Assembly (NCBI GenBank): GCA_014239355.1
Contig: JAAZYZ010000044.1
Coordinates: forward strand, 1-6,924
DNA length: 6,924 nucleotides
Source of the DNA: Fidelibacterota bacterium
GTDB lineage: Bacteria > Marinisomatota > Marinisomatia > SCGC-AAA003-L08 > TMED6
Direction of reading: 5' to 3'
Part shown: positions 1 through 6,924 of the stretch, piece by piece
Layout: each line of letters opens with the position of its first letter
Position numbering within the stretch: position 1 is the first letter of the stretch
Notes under the pieces: model-generated
Database searches by the model: none
What the model was told of the DNA's origin: nothing
The model's input: only the letters and a program-made list of their open reading frames with translations
Position numbers and translations under genes: made by a program

Positions 1-18
1 ACTATTAGCTCTTGGCAT
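1..18 (-). CDS. rplT: 50S ribosomal protein L20, 5' fragment (cut by window edge)
   Basis: Only the first six codons are inside the window; they read M-P-R-A-N-S from an ATG at 16-18. L20 proteins commonly begin with such a short Pro-Arg start, and rplT almost always follows rpmI in the infC-rpmI-rplT operon, so identity rests mainly on position. A GGGGAG Shine-Dalgarno lies 4 nt upstream and overlaps the rpmI stop codon. L20 binds 23S rRNA early in 50S assembly and in several bacteria represses its own operon. The leader structure known for that control in E. coli cannot be judged here, because the rpmI-rplT gap is only 9 nt. Confidence 0.8.
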
Positions 19-22
19 ATTA

Positions 23-28
23 CTCCCC
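23..28 (-). promoter_or_regulatory. Ribosome binding site of rplT, overlapping the rpmI stop
   Basis: On the minus strand the sequence is TAGGGGAGTAATATG. The first G of GGGGAG is the last base of the rpmI TAG stop codon, and the site lies 4 nt before the rplT ATG. This arrangement favours translational coupling of L35 and L20. Confidence 0.7.
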
Positions 29-219
29 TAATTTATCATTTTTTTATTTCTGCTACTCATAGCAGAGCTAATTGTTGTGCTCTTACGGAGACGCCTCTTC
101 CGATTCGAGCTTTTTCTTATGTTTAAGTGACTTCCACCAGCTCTAGAATGAACTAATTTTCCAGTACCAGTTTTCTTAAATCTCTTTGCAACACTTTTTC
201 TTGTTTTCATCTTTGGCAT
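28..219 (-). CDS. rpmI: 50S ribosomal protein L35
   Basis: This 63-residue, strongly basic protein has the hallmarks of L35: the MPKMKTRKS start, the [10 protein letters not shown] segment (residues 12-21), a central His in GGSHLN (28-33), and the [10 protein letters not shown] stretch (36-47). The length is normal for the family (about 60-66). L35 is a small late-assembling protein of the large ribosomal subunit. The ATG at 217-219 is preferred over the internal one at residue 4 because it gives the conserved MPKMK start and sits 9 nt after GGAG. The gene lies 13 nt after infC and 9 nt before rplT, the standard operon order, so it is almost certainly cotranscribed with both. Confidence 0.97.
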   Translation of the reverse strand: MPKMKTRKSVAKRFKKTGTGKLVHSRAGGSHLNIRKSSNRKRRLRKSTTISSAMSSRNKKMIN

Positions 220-228
220 CTTAATTTA

Positions 229-234
229 CTCCTT
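229..234 (-). promoter_or_regulatory. Ribosome binding site of rpmI, overlapping the infC stop
   Basis: The minus strand reads TAAGGAGTAAATTAAG followed by the rpmI ATG. AAGGAG reuses two bases of the infC TAA stop, with a 9-nt spacer to the start. Ribosomes finishing infC therefore stop directly on the rpmI ribosome binding site. Confidence 0.75.
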
Positions 235-748
235 ATTTAGGGCTTAGAATCAAAGACAGCCTTCTGCCTTCCATGTTTGCTTGTTTATCTATTTCAGCAA
301 AATCATCTAATATTTCAACAACTCTATTTAATGTATTCACTCCCATATCTTGTCTAGCCATTTCTCTTCCTCTATACATTACTGTAATTTTAACCTTATC
401 ACCAGCTTCTAAAAATTTCTTAGCTCTAGATAGTTTTGTTAACAAATCATGGTCACCTGTATTTGGTCTTACCCTAATTTCCTTAACATGTATAACATGT
501 TGTTTCTTTTTATTCTTTTTTTCAAGTTTTTGCTTTTCGTAAATATATTTTCCATAATCTAATATTTTACAAACTGGAGGGTCTATATTAGGAGAAATCT
601 CAACTAAATCTAAACCAGCTTCATCAGTTTTATCGAGAGCCTCTTCAATAGAAACTACACCTAATTGCTCACCATCATTTCCAATTAATCTAACTTTATC
701 TGATCTAATTTGTTGATTAATCCTTAAGCCTTTTTTCGATTTATTTAT
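233..748 (-). CDS. infC: Translation initiation factor IF-3, with ATA start codon
   Basis: IF-3 binds the 30S subunit, keeps 50S away and checks start codon and initiator tRNA. Read from an ATA at 746-748 the protein has 171 residues, the normal length. The N-domain shows RINQQIR (9-15), VRLIGNDGEQLG (19-30), EEALDKTDEAGLDLVEISP (35-53), PPVCKILDYGKY (57-68). A Lys-rich linker (72-83) precedes the C-domain, with VKEIRVRP (88-95), DHDLLTKL (99-106), AKKFLEAGDKVK and the RGREM motif (126-130). The frame is closed upstream by TAA at 761-763, and between there and residue 102 it holds no ATG, GTG or TTG. Starting at the TTG of residue 102 would lose the whole N-domain. GGAG at 757-760 lies 8 nt before the ATA. 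Near-cognate starts such as AUU are known for infC and allow IF-3 to repress itself; the exact codon here is inferred. Confidence 0.95.
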   Translation of the reverse strand: MNKSKKGLRINQQIRSDKVRLIGNDGEQLGVVSIEEALDKTDEAGLDLVEISPNIDPPVCKILDYGKYIYEKQKLEKKNKKKQHVIHVKEIRVRPNTGDHDLLTKLSRAKKFLEAGDKVKITVMYRGREMARQDMGVNTLNRVVEILDDFAEIDKQANMEGRRLSLILSPK

Positions 749-756
749 TTCTATAT

Positions 757-762
757 CTCCTT
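757..762 (-). promoter_or_regulatory. Ribosome binding site that fixes the ATA start of infC
   Basis: The minus strand reads AAGGAGATATAGAAATAAAT. AAGGAG is a strong Shine-Dalgarno; the ATA at 746-748 lies 8 nt after GGAG, an optimal distance. The other in-frame ATA (752-754) is only 2 nt away, and the ATT at 719-721 is 35 nt away, so neither fits well. Confidence 0.75.
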
Positions 763-769
763 AATTATC

Positions 770-800
770 ATTATATATTATGAGCACCAATTTTAAGCAA
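770..800 (-). promoter_or_regulatory. Possible sigma70-type promoter of the infC operon
   Basis: On the minus strand TTGCTT (795-800) is followed after 17 nt by TATATA (772-777); an overlapping TATAAT (770-775) has a 19-nt spacer. Transcription would begin near 763-766, leaving a 5' leader of under 20 nt before the infC start, just enough for the ribosome binding site. In DNA this AT-rich such matches arise by chance, so the call is tentative. Its support is its place in the only real intergenic gap. Confidence 0.35.
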
Positions 801-818
801 TTTAAACTATTTAACAAA

Positions 819-845
819 CTATAAAATATATCGTTATTTTTATAG
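819..845 (-). terminator. AT-rich hairpin directly 3' of tRNA-Val, possible weak terminator or processing structure
   Basis: CTATAAAA (838-845) and TTTTATAG (819-826) form a perfect 8-bp inverted repeat; three more A-T pairs around an ACGA loop are possible with one bulged A. The run TTTGTT follows on the minus strand. The stem has only one G-C pair, so as an intrinsic terminator it would be weak. It starts one base after the tRNA discriminator base, so it could instead guide 3' trimming. Chance is also possible at this base composition. Confidence 0.25.
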
Positions 846-909
<64 letters not shown>

Positions 910-919
<10 letters not shown>

Positions 920-2760
920 AGATTATTAGGAAAAATAAGTTTATTATATTCCAGTTGATCTAAAATTAATTCAGCTGCTTTTAAATATTCTATATCATTA
1001 TATAAGCTAACTTTTATTTTTTCTTTTTCATTACCCAAAACTAAAGACATTTCTCTTAATAAGGCGTTTTCTAGCCATTTTATATTTTCTCTATCATTAT
1101 ATTGAAGAACTTTTACTTCATTAAAATAATCTTCAAGATCTTTAGTTAAAGAAGATAAATAATTAATGTCCGTATTTTTTAGTTTACCTTTAGGGATAAT
1201 TTTTCTAATATCATCATAATAATATTCGCCAGTATTTAAATTATGTTTTTGTGGTGCAATCATTTTAATTGTTTTTCCAAAACCATTTTTAACTCTCATC
1301 CACCCATGAGCATCAACAATTATATAAGATTGCTCCTGTTGATTTTTATATTTTTTGCTATTAGATGTAGTTTTTTTAGCATACTTATCATAAATATTTT
1401 CTTTTAAATCTGACAATTCTAATTCACCAGGAACATTATAGTTAATATCATAATTCTGAACATAATTAATGAAATCTTTAATTGTTTTTTTATTTATTGT
1501 TATTGGTAATTTTAATTCTTTTTTATAAACATACTCTGAAGCAAATTTAACAAATAATCTTTCTCTATATAAAGATTGAACAAGTGGAGGTATTTTTTGT
1601 TTTTCAATTTCTATATCAGGATAAATTCCACCTCCTCCTTTTACAATCCTACCATTTTTTGTGAAAAATATTGAATCCTTATCCTCTAAACCATCTGTTA
1701 AAACATCATTATCTAAATAATCTTTTTTCTGGATAAGGCGACCTGACGGTGTATAATATTTTGATGTAGTTACTTTTAAACTTATTGAATCATTTACATT
1801 ATATATTCTTTGAACTAAGCCTTTGCCAAATGAACTGGTCCCTAAAATTAATGCCAGATCTAAATCTTGCAATGTCCCAGAAACAATTTCACTTGCTGAA
1901 GCCGACCTCCCATCTATAAGAACAACCATCGGAAAATCTTCAGATATTTTAGAAGCATATTTTGAATTAAAGGTCCTATTTGCTTTATCAATTCTACCTC
2001 TTGTTTTTAATAAATTTTCACCTTTAGGAACTAATTGGTCTAATATATTAAGAGCATTACTTAAAAGTCCTCCTGTATTTCCTCTTAAATCAATAATCAA
2101 TCCTTTAGTTTTACTATTTTTCAATACTTGATTAAGAGCTGCTCTAAAATCTTTTGCAGTATTTTTAGAAAATTTCTTTATTCTTATGTAAGCAACACCA
2201 TCATTATTAACCTCCCAAAAAGGCACATCTTTAACAATTATATTTGCTCTTACTAAACTGAACATCATTTCTTGATCTGTAGCAGGCCTTCTGATTTTTA
2301 AAGTCAGCTCACTATCTAGTTCCCCTCTGATTAATGCCGAAGATTCTGTAGAAGACAAACCTATTGTTGAAATAGAATCAACCATTAATATTTGATCGCC
2401 AGATTGGATACCTTCTGAATAAGATGGGCTATCTTCATAAGGCATTAAAACAGTTAAGGTATCCTTAATTAAGCCAATCTGCATACCAATTCCACCATAT
2501 TTTCCTTTAGTCAAGATCTCTAACCTATCTTTACTAGAACCAATATATAATTTTGTGTATGGGTCAACCCGTTTGAACATACCATCAAAACTAGCTTTTA
2601 TTAATTCCGTTTTATCTAAACTATCAACATAATTAGATGTGAAAGTTTCAAATATTTTATTATATAATTCAAAATATTCATCTAGACTACTATCATCTTC
2701 TTGTGAATAAATTGGAATAAAAAATAAAATTACTAAAAAATATATAAATCTTATTTTCAC
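910..2760 (-). CDS. S41 family C-terminal processing peptidase (CtpA/Prc-like), exported
   Basis: This 616-residue secreted serine protease starts with an export signal: basic MKIR, a hydrophobic core (5-18) and a likely cleavage near Ser19-Gln20. A helical region follows, then a PDZ domain (about 84-160, with GGIGMQIG and the SGDQILMVD turn). The S41 catalytic core has DLRGNTGG (224-231), SASASE (286-291) and FGKGLVQ (311-317). Ser288, Lys313 and Gln317 match the spacing of the Ser-Lys-Gln catalytic set of CtpB and Prc (25 and 4 residues). Such enzymes trim or degrade envelope proteins by C-terminal recognition. About 215 residues follow the core, including a Lys/Asn/Gln-rich linker (461-478) and an unrecognised segment (479-616). 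The GTG start (2758-2760) overlaps the tmk stop as GTGA, with only a weak AGG upstream. The TAG stop lies within tRNA-Val. The substrate is unknown. Confidence 0.93.
943..948 (-). promoter_or_regulatory. Possible -10 element for tRNA-Val inside the protease gene
   Basis: A consensus TATAAT on the minus strand falls in the last codons of the S41 protease gene. Transcription from it would start near 936, about 17 nt before the mature tRNA 5' end. I see no good -35 at 16-18 nt spacing (the region reads AATTAA). A private promoter would let the tRNA be made independently of the long protein-coding run, but TATAAT is common by chance in DNA this AT-rich. Confidence 0.25.
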
Positions 2761-3371
2761 TTTAAATACCTATTTTTAAATTCATTCCATATGAAATTTT
2801 CAATTTGAGAAATACTTTTATTAGCATCTATTATAACATATCTATTTTTATTTAATAAAGCTAATTCTAAAAACCCTTGTTTTACCTTTAATAAAAAGTC
2901 TTTTCCTGAACTTTCCATTCTATCTTTTTTACCTAATCTTTTTAAACTAACATCTATATTGCAATCTAATAAAAATGTAGTTGAAGGAATAGCCTCACCA
3001 ACTACTGCATTAGTAATAGATTGAATAAGTTTTAAATCAATACCTCTTCCAAACGATTGATATGCTAAAGTACTATCTAAAAACCGATCGCAAACAATGT
3101 ATGAATCACCTTTCTTCAATTTTGGTTTTATTTTTTTATTAACTAGATCTGATCTTGCAGTTAAAAATAGCAAAGTTTCTGTTATATCAGCTATGCTATT
3201 ATTATTATCAAGAAGAATATCTCTTATTTTCTCAGAAAGCTCCGTTCCACCAGGTTCTCTAAATAAGTCATAATTGAAATTATTTTCTTTTATTTTTTTT
3301 AAAAATAAATCAATTTGAGTAGTTTTACCAACCCCATCAATTCCCTCAAAAGTTATCAATTTGTTTTTCAT
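2757..3371 (-). CDS. tmk: Thymidylate kinase (dTMP kinase)
   Basis: This cytoplasmic enzyme phosphorylates dTMP to dTDP with ATP, an essential step in dTTP synthesis. The 204-residue length is normal. Seen motifs are the P-loop FEGIDGVGKTTQ (8-19), FREPGGTELSEKIR (37-50) with the DR-type Arg38 that contacts substrate, LFLTARSDLV (68-77), and the CDRFLDSTLAYQSFGRG block (94-110). The lid segment RLGKKDRMES (145-154) resembles the bacterial type with basic residues in the lid. The ATG (3369-3371) overlaps the rsmI stop as ATGA, and an AGAAGG lies 9 nt upstream, so reinitiation helped by a Shine-Dalgarno is likely. The end overlaps the next gene by 4 nt. No odd substitutions were seen. Confidence 0.97.
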   Translation of the reverse strand: MKNKLITFEGIDGVGKTTQIDLFLKKIKENNFNYDLFREPGGTELSEKIRDILLDNNNSIADITETLLFLTARSDLVNKKIKPKLKKGDSYIVCDRFLDSTLAYQSFGRGIDLKLIQSITNAVVGEAIPSTTFLLDCNIDVSLKRLGKKDRMESSGKDFLLKVKQGFLELALLNKNRYVIIDANKSISQIENFIWNEFKNRYLK

Positions 3372-4051
3372 AATTTATAGCCTTCTCTTGCTAAGACTAA
3401 AACAAATTCTCCCTTAGGCTTTTTATTAGAAAAGTAATCAATAGATTCAGGTATAGTACCTAAAAATACTTCTTCATACATTTTAGTCATTTCACGATGA
3501 ATACTAATTATTCTTTCATCACCCATATATTCTTTAATATTTGATAGAGTTTTCAATACCCGCCTAGGTGATTCAAATATAACAATTGTACATGGAAGAG
3601 TATTTAAAAATTCAAACTTAGTTTTTCTTCCCTTCTTTTTAGGTAAAAACCCTTCAAAATAAAATGAATCAGAAGGTAGGCCGCTAGTAGATAATGCTGA
3701 AATTAAAGAACTAGGACCTGGAATAGATAAAACATTAATGTCATTTTTTCTACATTCATTAACCAATAAATAACCAGGATCACTAATACAAGGCGTCCCT
3801 GCGTCACTAACTAAAGCTATATTATTTCCTTCCTTTAATAACTCAACAATTTTATTTACCTGCCTAGATTCATTAAAATTATTGTAAACCATCATTTTAT
3901 TATTAATAGTAAATTTTTTTAAAATTTTTCTTGAGACACGAGTATCTTCAGCAGCTATTAAATTAACCTCAGATAAAACTTCTTTTGCTCTATCAGATAT
4001 ATCGCTCAAATTGCCAATAGGAGTTGCTACAATATATAAAATCCCATACAC
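3368..4051 (-). CDS. rsmI: 16S rRNA (cytidine-1402-2'-O)-methyltransferase RsmI
   Basis: RsmI uses S-adenosylmethionine to methylate the 2'-O of C1402 in the 16S rRNA decoding centre. The family signatures are complete: LYIVATPIGNLSDIS (5-19), AEDTR (34-38), VSDAGTPCISDPG (81-93), IPGPSS (110-115), FEGFLPKKKGRK (132-143), FESPRR (159-164), REMTKMYEE (187-195) and KGEFVLV (213-219). These place it in the tetrapyrrole-methylase fold. At 227 residues it is shorter than the E. coli protein (about 286) and lacks the C-terminal extension. It starts with GTG at 4049-4051, sharing one base with the lat stop (TAGTG); no Shine-Dalgarno is visible, so translation probably depends on ribosomes finishing lat. 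An ATG nearby at 4045-4047 is out of frame. Confidence 0.96.
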   Translation of the reverse strand: MYGILYIVATPIGNLSDISDRAKEVLSEVNLIAAEDTRVSRKILKKFTINNKMMVYNNFNESRQVNKIVELLKEGNNIALVSDAGTPCISDPGYLLVNECRKNDINVLSIPGPSSLISALSTSGLPSDSFYFEGFLPKKKGRKTKFEFLNTLPCTIVIFESPRRVLKTLSNIKEYMGDERIISIHREMTKMYEEVFLGTIPESIDYFSNKKPKGEFVLVLAREGYKL

Positions 4052-5367
4052 TATTTAAGTATATTGTTTATTGATTTCTTGATAATATTAATAGCAAAAT
4101 CAATTTCAGATTTTGTTACTGTTAAATGAGGTCTAAATCTGATACTTTTTATCCCACAACCAAGTATAATTAAATTATTTTTATAGGTTTCTTGAACTAA
4201 CTGATCCCTTTCATCAGGAGAAGGTAAATCAAATGAGCAAAAAAGACCTCGTCCTCTAGAGTTTATAAGAAACGCAGGAAACTCATCTTCAAGTTTTGTT
4301 ATCTCTTCAAGTAAATATTGACCATTTGTTTTTGCATTTTCAAGTAAATCAAACTCTTTAATAGTTTCTAAAATAATCTTAAACCTTACCATATCTACCA
4401 AATTTCCACCAAAAGTTGAATTAATTCTACTAGATCTTTTAAAAACATGGTTTTCTACTTCATTTAGCCTATCACCCGCTAATAATCCACATACTTGTGT
4501 TTTCTTACCAAACGAAATAATATCAGGTAAAGAATCTTTAAAATGTTCATGCGCCCACATTTTTCCTGTAATACCAATACCTGTTTGAACTTCATCATAA
4601 ATCAATAAAAATTCATGTTTAATTGATAAAGATTTTAATTCTTTAAAAAATTCAGCTCTAAAATGATTATCACCACCTTCACCTTGTATAGGCTCAATAA
4701 TTAATCCTGCAATATCATTTGGATTGTTTTTAAGAGCTTCCTTAATCTGATTAATCGCATTTTTTTCTTTTTGCTCAATACTAGAAATTACATCATCATT
4801 TAATGGAAATGATAAATACGGACTATCTATTCTAGGCCAATCAAACTTTGGAAAAAATTTTGTTTTAATTGGATCAGTATTTGTTAATGATAAAGTATAT
4901 CCTGTTCTTCCATGAAAAGCTTCTTTAAAATGTAAAATTTGATATCCCTTACCTTCAATACCATTTTGCAAATTTTTTCTTACTTTCCAATCAAAAGCAA
5001 CTTTTAACGCATTTTCAACAGCTAAACCTCCGCCTTCAATAAAAAATGTATTTTTCAAATATTCAGGAATAGCTATTTGATTAAAAACTTTCATAAAATC
5101 TGCATATTCTGTGGTATAAATATCAGACAATGTTGGTTTAAATAATGAAACTTTTGCTAATAAATCTTTATTTTTTAAGATATTTGGATGATTATAACCA
5201 ATACATCCTGAAGCATACATTGAAAACATATCTAAGTACTCTGATCCATCTCGCTTATCAACAATCCATGAATCATGACTTTGCTCTAAATCTAATATTG
5301 GCTCAAATCCATCAGCCAAGATATTCTTACCTAGTAATTCTCTAACTTCTTTTGCTTTTACAGTCAT
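4051..5367 (-). CDS. lat: L-lysine 6-transaminase (lysine epsilon-aminotransferase)
   Basis: This class III, PLP-dependent enzyme moves the epsilon-amino group of lysine to 2-oxoglutarate, giving 2-aminoadipate 6-semialdehyde (which cyclises to piperideine-6-carboxylate) and glutamate. The 438-residue protein resembles the M. tuberculosis LAT (Rv3290c) along its length as I recall it: FFIEGGGLAVENALK (108-122), AFHGRTGYTLSLTNT (150-164), FPKFDWPRIDSPY (172-184), EPIQGEGGD (225-233), DEVQTG (258-263), FGKKTQVCG (286-294) and the IRFRPHLTV end. By alignment Lys288 is the PLP lysine, Asp258 contacts the pyridine ring, Glu230 is the switch glutamate and Arg410 the 2-oxoglutarate arginine. It lies 9 nt after the aldehyde dehydrogenase gene that uses its product, so a lysine-catabolic role is likely. 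The sequence match is much closer to LAT than to ornithine or GABA transaminases. Confidence 0.95.
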   Translation of the reverse strand: MTVKAKEVRELLGKNILADGFEPILDLEQSHDSWIVDKRDGSEYLDMFSMYASGCIGYNHPNILKNKDLLAKVSLFKPTLSDIYTTEYADFMKVFNQIAIPEYLKNTFFIEGGGLAVENALKVAFDWKVRKNLQNGIEGKGYQILHFKEAFHGRTGYTLSLTNTDPIKTKFFPKFDWPRIDSPYLSFPLNDDVISSIEQKEKNAINQIKEALKNNPNDIAGLIIEPIQGEGGDNHFRAEFFKELKSLSIKHEFLLIYDEVQTGIGITGKMWAHEHFKDSLPDIISFGKKTQVCGLLAGDRLNEVENHVFKRSSRINSTFGGNLVDMVRFKIILETIKEFDLLENAKTNGQYLLEEITKLEDEFPAFLINSRGRGLFCSFDLPSPDERDQLVQETYKNNLIILGCGIKSIRFRPHLTVTKSEIDFAINIIKKSINNILK

Positions 5368-5373
5368 ACTTTT

Positions 5374-5378
5374 CCCTT
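5374..5378 (-). promoter_or_regulatory. Ribosome binding site of lat, overlapping the upstream stop
   Basis: The minus strand reads TAAGGGAAAAGT followed by the lat ATG. AAGGG shares two bases with the TAA stop of the aldehyde dehydrogenase gene and has a 6-nt spacer from GGG to the start. This fits coupled synthesis of the two lysine-pathway enzymes. Confidence 0.65.
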
Positions 5379-6897
5379 ATAAATCAAATTTAATACCTTG
5401 TGCCAACGGTAATTCTTTACTCCAATTAATTGTATTTGTATGTCTTCTCATATATGCTTTCCAAGCATCTGATCCTGACTCTCTTCCTCCACCTGTTTCT
5501 TTTTCTCCGCCAAATGCTCCACCTATTTCTGCTCCAGATGTACCAATATTAACATTCGCAATTCCACAATCACTCCCTTTATGAGATAAAAACGTTTCGG
5601 AATTTATAATGCTATTTGTAAAAATAGATGATGATAAACCTTGTGGAACTGAATTATGTAAATCTATAGCTTCATCTAAAGTATTATATTTCATAACATA
5701 TAATATGGGTGCAAACGTTTCATCTTGAACTATTTGATAGTGATTTTCAGCTTTAACAATTGTAGGCTCTACAAAACAACCATCACCTTGTATAATATTT
5801 CCGCCATATAAAATTTCTCCACCTTCTTTTTTAACCTTTACTAAAGCTTGATTAAAATCATCAATTGCTTTTGAATCAATAAGAGGCCCCATTAATGTAT
5901 CTACTTTTAATGGGTCCCCAATACGAACCTGTTTATACGCATTAATTAATTTATCAATTAATTTATCATATATAGCAGAATGTACAATGATTCTTCTAGT
6001 AGATGTACATCGTTGACCTGCTGTACCTACTGATCCAAATACAATACCTGGAACAACTAAATCCATATTTGCAGATTCATCAACAATAATAGCATTATTT
6101 CCACCTAATTCTAATATAGTTTTACCAAGTCTAGACCCAACTGCTTTAGCTACTTTTTTACCCATAGCTGTTGATCCTGTAGCAGAAATAAGTGGAACTC
6201 TATTGTCATTAATAAATTTTTCTCCTATTACAGAGCCACGTCCTATAATTAAATTAAATATACCTTTATAACCATTTCTATTTAGCACATCATTACATAT
6301 GTTTTGTATAGCAACAGCGCATAAAGGAGTTTTTGATGAAGGTTTCCATATACTCACATTACCACAAATTGCTGCTATAAAAGCATTCCAAGCCCAAACA
6401 GCAACAGGGAAATTAAAAGCAGAAATTATACCAACGTTACCTAATGGGTGCCATTGTTCATACATTCTATGTTCAGGTCTTTCTGAATGCATAGTCAAAC
6501 CATATAATTGCCTAGATAAACCAACTGCAAAATCAGCAATATCAATCATTTCTTGAACTTCACCATCACCTTCTGCTTTTATTTTACCCATTTCCAAAGC
6601 AACTAAATTACCTAAATCATCTTTTTTGTTTCGTAATTCATTAGCCATTTCTAGAATTAATTGACCTCTAATAGGAGCTGGAACCATTCTCCATTTAATA
6701 AAAGCTTGATTAGACGCTTGAATTATTTGTTCATAATCATCTTCATTGCATAATTGTACTTTACCTAACAAATCACCATTTGTTGGATTAAAACTTTCAA
6801 TATAGTTAGATGAACCATTATCAACCCATTCATTACCTCCAACACATGAACCCATACTAATTTCTTTGATACCTAAATTTTTTAAAATCTGACTCAT
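5377..6897 (-). CDS. amaB: L-2-aminoadipate-6-semialdehyde dehydrogenase (ALDH7/antiquitin family)
   Basis: This 506-residue NAD(P)-dependent aldehyde dehydrogenase should oxidise aminoadipate semialdehyde, the LAT product, to L-2-aminoadipate. General ALDH features are FNFPVAVW (161-168, oxyanion Asn162), WKP (184-186), TGSTAMGKK (240-248), ELGGNNA (263-269, general-base Glu263) and GQRCTST (294-300, nucleophile Cys297). It is clearly ALDH7: EVQEMIDIADFAVGLSRQ (113-130), EQWHPLGNVGIISAFNFP, SDCGIANVNIGTSGAEIGG (442-460), GGEKETGGGRESGSDAWK and LPLAQGIKF. Glu116 and Arg296 align with Glu121 and Arg301, the residues that bind the aminoadipate end in human ALDH7A1, so the substrate call is stronger than for a generic ALDH. 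The ATG is preceded by AAAGGA at 8 nt. As the first gene of the run in view, its promoter lies beyond the window. Confidence 0.95.
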   Translation of the reverse strand: MSQILKNLGIKEISMGSCVGGNEWVDNGSSNYIESFNPTNGDLLGKVQLCNEDDYEQIIQASNQAFIKWRMVPAPIRGQLILEMANELRNKKDDLGNLVALEMGKIKAEGDGEVQEMIDIADFAVGLSRQLYGLTMHSERPEHRMYEQWHPLGNVGIISAFNFPVAVWAWNAFIAAICGNVSIWKPSSKTPLCAVAIQNICNDVLNRNGYKGIFNLIIGRGSVIGEKFINDNRVPLISATGSTAMGKKVAKAVGSRLGKTILELGGNNAIIVDESANMDLVVPGIVFGSVGTAGQRCTSTRRIIVHSAIYDKLIDKLINAYKQVRIGDPLKVDTLMGPLIDSKAIDDFNQALVKVKKEGGEILYGGNIIQGDGCFVEPTIVKAENHYQIVQDETFAPILYVMKYNTLDEAIDLHNSVPQGLSSSIFTNSIINSETFLSHKGSDCGIANVNIGTSGAEIGGAFGGEKETGGGRESGSDAWKAYMRRHTNTINWSKELPLAQGIKFDL

Positions 6898-6905
6898 TCT
6901 ATTTA

Positions 6906-6911
6906 TCCTTT
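6906..6911 (-). promoter_or_regulatory. Ribosome binding site of the aldehyde dehydrogenase gene
   Basis: AAAGGA lies 8 nt before the ATG at 6895-6897 and confirms that start. Only 27 bases upstream of the gene are visible; they hold no complete promoter. Confidence 0.6.
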
Positions 6912-6924
6912 ATAATTTTCTGTA

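Noticed and set aside
1..30. An L20-binding leader structure before rplT
   Set aside because: The rpmI-rplT gap is 9 nt and infC-rpmI is 13 nt; I see no convincing pseudoknot or L20-site mimic in the bases available.
233..445. A 70-residue IF-3 C-domain protein starting at TTG (443-445)
   Set aside because: The conserved IF-3 N-domain and linker are intact in the same frame upstream; the TTG encodes a Leu within the conserved DHDLLTKL segment and has no suitable Shine-Dalgarno.
273..542. An 89-codon open frame on the plus strand, hydrophobic and Phe/Ser-rich
   Set aside because: It is antisense to infC; the composition is what the complement of Lys/Glu/Leu-rich coding gives, there is no convincing ribosome binding site, and the minus strand is clearly a real gene.
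719..721. ATT as the infC start codon, by analogy with E. coli
   Set aside because: It is 35 nt from the Shine-Dalgarno, and it encodes the Ile of the conserved RIN motif rather than an initiator position.
1823..2131. A 102-codon open frame on the plus strand
   Set aside because: It lies antisense to the catalytic core of the S41 protease, whose conserved motifs are on the minus strand; no signal supports it.
5145..5345. A 66-codon open frame on the plus strand
   Set aside because: It is a shadow opposite the N-terminal part of lat, without a ribosome binding site or recognisable motif.
6299..6556. An 85-codon open frame on the plus strand
   Set aside because: It is antisense to the conserved NAD-binding region of the aldehyde dehydrogenase and has no features of its own.

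Overview
The window is about 6.9 kb of very AT-rich bacterial DNA (roughly 30% G+C by eye). Every supported gene is on the minus strand, so transcription runs from high to low coordinates. Genes are packed with overlaps of 1 to 4 nt or gaps of 9 to 13 nt. There is no mobile element, CRISPR array or phage gene. This looks like a streamlined, possibly marine, chromosome. Clear Shine-Dalgarno sequences (GGAG or AAGGG) precede infC, rpmI, rplT, lat and the aldehyde dehydrogenase gene, which argues against typical Bacteroidota. The ribosomal protein sequences would fit a relative in or near the FCB group, such as Ca. Marinimicrobia, but that placement is an inference.

In order of transcription, the first block (6897 to 910) is a five-gene run: an ALDH7/antiquitin-type aminoadipate-semialdehyde dehydrogenase, L-lysine 6-transaminase (lat), the 16S rRNA methyltransferase rsmI, thymidylate kinase tmk, and a secreted S41 (CtpA/Prc-like) serine protease. 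The first two form a lysine-degradation pair: LAT removes the epsilon-amino group of lysine to give aminoadipate semialdehyde, and the dehydrogenase oxidises this to L-2-aminoadipate. The next three are housekeeping genes joined by TAGTG, ATGA and GTGA stop/start overlaps, which suggests coupled translation.

The protease gene ends inside a tRNA-Val(GAC) gene (846-919): its TAG stop is formed by bases of the tRNA. After the tRNA comes the only real gap (749-845), with an AT-rich hairpin and a possible promoter. The second block is the classic infC-rpmI-rplT operon (IF-3, L35, L20), with rplT cut by the window edge after six codons.

Two points stand out. First, infC has no ATG, GTG or TTG that could give a full-length protein; its Shine-Dalgarno positions an ATA codon as the start, giving a 171-residue IF-3. 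This fits the known habit of infC of using a non-canonical start that IF-3 itself discriminates against. Second, the overlap of the protease gene with the tRNA means that 5' tRNA processing of a joint transcript would remove the protease stop codon. I found no clearly new biological system.
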